In this document: in pieces, positions 63,091-64,000 of the stretch | Position numbering within the stretch: the stretch's first letter is position 1 | How the letters are laid out: each line of letters starts with the position of its first letter | Assembly: GCA_027704905.1 (NCBI GenBank) | Contig: CM051020.1 | Coordinates: 4,262,175-4,326,174, forward strand | Reading direction: 5' to 3' | Length of the DNA stretch: 64,000 bases | Source: Muraenolepis orangiensis | Lineage: Eukaryota > Chordata > Actinopteri > Gadiformes > Muraenolepididae | The notes under the pieces: model-generated | The model's database searches: none | Told to the model about the DNA's origin: nothing | Seen by the model: the letters and a program-made list of their open reading frames with translations, nothing else | Position numbers and translations under genes: made by a program

Positions 63091-63406
63091 TATGAATCCA
63101 TGAATTTCCATGTATCCACGATTTCCGACGCTCCTACTTTTTTTTAACTTAAAAAAGTATCTTTCAACGGATTTGGATTCAGCCATAAATTGTCAACATT
63201 TTAAAGGTACGTTGTTGAAACATGCAAGGTTCCCTTTAAACAGAACAATATGTAATGTGGCGCTGAACTGAAATGAGAGCAAATAGTTGTTTTTATGGAT
63301 GGAAAATATAAAAATATGTAAATATTGAACAGCCAAATCCAAGTTGTCATGCAAAATCACACTAAGGACGGACGTTAATCTGCAAAGTGTTACTGTTAAT
63401 ACGCCT

Positions 63407-63806
63407 TTAGTAAATGGATAGAGCAAACGTTACCTCCTGCAGGCCTGGTCTGTCCTGTAACTCGTCAGATCCCCTCTTTATCTGAAGATCCAGCAGACCA
63501 GGTAACAATGTCAAGGGTTCCTCATTCTTCAGTACATAATATACCGTGTTGAAAAGGCTGATTGAGATCTCCCGGTGGGCTGCATTCATTTAGTGAATTG
63601 TGGTTTTCATTGGTCCGTTAATGGGTGACCAGCTCTTGCAGCCCCTTGGTTCTCAAAGATGCGCTGCCTTGAAATTTCCTCTTTGATTTTCGTCTGGGTT
63701 CATCTTGCTCTTTATCAGTTGAATCACTTTGAACATTTGTTTGAGATGTTGACGGGTTGGCCGAACTTTTTACCCCACAGTCAAACAACTTCAATTGCTT
63801 CGCCTT
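63407..63806 (-). other. unrecognised coding-like fragments, copy 2
   Basis: Inverted copy of 52827-53214. MNAAHREISISLFNTVYYVL on the minus strand from 63589, with LLDLQIKRG for LLDLEIKRG; the first fragment reads QLKLFDCGVKSSANPSTSQT. The duplication runs on to the window end (64000 pairs with 52627). Confidence 0.35.
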
Positions 63807-64000
63807 TTTTTTTTTTTTTCAGTTATTATTATAAGTAAGCAACACTGACAAAGAGCTAAGTGTGTTATAGAAGTGAATAGCATAGAAACAATGAAAACAA
63901 ACCAGCAAATATATAAAAATGGTAATATCATATCATATGCATATTCATATATGAAAGATGCAGATTTATGTGTGTGTCTGTGTACAAATAAAATAAGATG

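Larger units (their letters stand above)
61960..64000. repeat. inverted duplication of 52627-54115
   Basis: Runs to the window edge. The difference in length is due to the minisatellite. The upstream neighbour of fbxo24 is thus repeated downstream of the second fbxo24 copy. Confidence 0.95.

Overview
The window reads as teleost fish nuclear DNA. It holds spliced vertebrate exons with GT/AG borders, fish-type hAT, Tc1, Ty3/gypsy and LINE copies, and a very high load of (AC)n and (AG)n tracts and minisatellites. The repeat density and a Ty3/gypsy copy with integrase ahead of reverse transcriptase (the Gmr1 type, first described from Atlantic cod) make a gadiform plausible; this is inference. 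No prokaryotic feature, CRISPR array, rRNA or tRNA gene was seen.

Two runs of exactly 1000 N (26095-27094, 57552-58551) split the window into three contigs. Contig 1 (1-26094) carries, all on +: the 3' part of sema5a (two TSP1 exons, a linker exon and the TM/cytoplasmic exon); a Gmr1-like retrotransposon; a second TM exon with a stop; two exons of an unrecognised PPxY-tail protein; a large minisatellite; broken cfap44 exons; a THAP/YqaJ-type DNA transposon remnant; an 81-bp minisatellite full of CTCF-like cores; and two tmem185 exons. Contig 2 (27095-57551) carries the same kinds of gene on -: a tmem185 exon, a better ordered but partial cfap44, and a full ten-exon fbxo24, with LINEs, gypsy pieces, solo LTRs, a Tc1 element and long minisatellites. 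Contig 3 (58552-64000) carries fbxo24 exons 7-10 on +, a Tc1 copy, a LINE fragment, and a copy of the region that lies upstream of fbxo24 in contig 2.

As assembled, the contigs are related by long inverted duplications. If contig 2 is flipped, nearly all of these become direct and all genes run the same way: sema5a, PPxY gene, cfap44, tmem185, fbxo24, then cfap44, tmem185 and fbxo24 again. So the window is best read either as a head-to-tail duplication of a cfap44-tmem185-fbxo24 block with one contig mis-oriented, or as allelic contigs placed side by side. At least five coding exons carry one-base indels inside C or G runs, which points to residual consensus error as well as real decay.

I found no convincing new defence, toxin or biosynthetic system. 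The most interesting items are the predicted tandem gene block, the CTCF-motif minisatellite, a minisatellite that looks like an expanded branch point/polypyrimidine tract of a tmem185 intron, the coding NLS repeat in fbxo24, the convergent THAP and YqaJ-partner exons, and several perfect palindromes.
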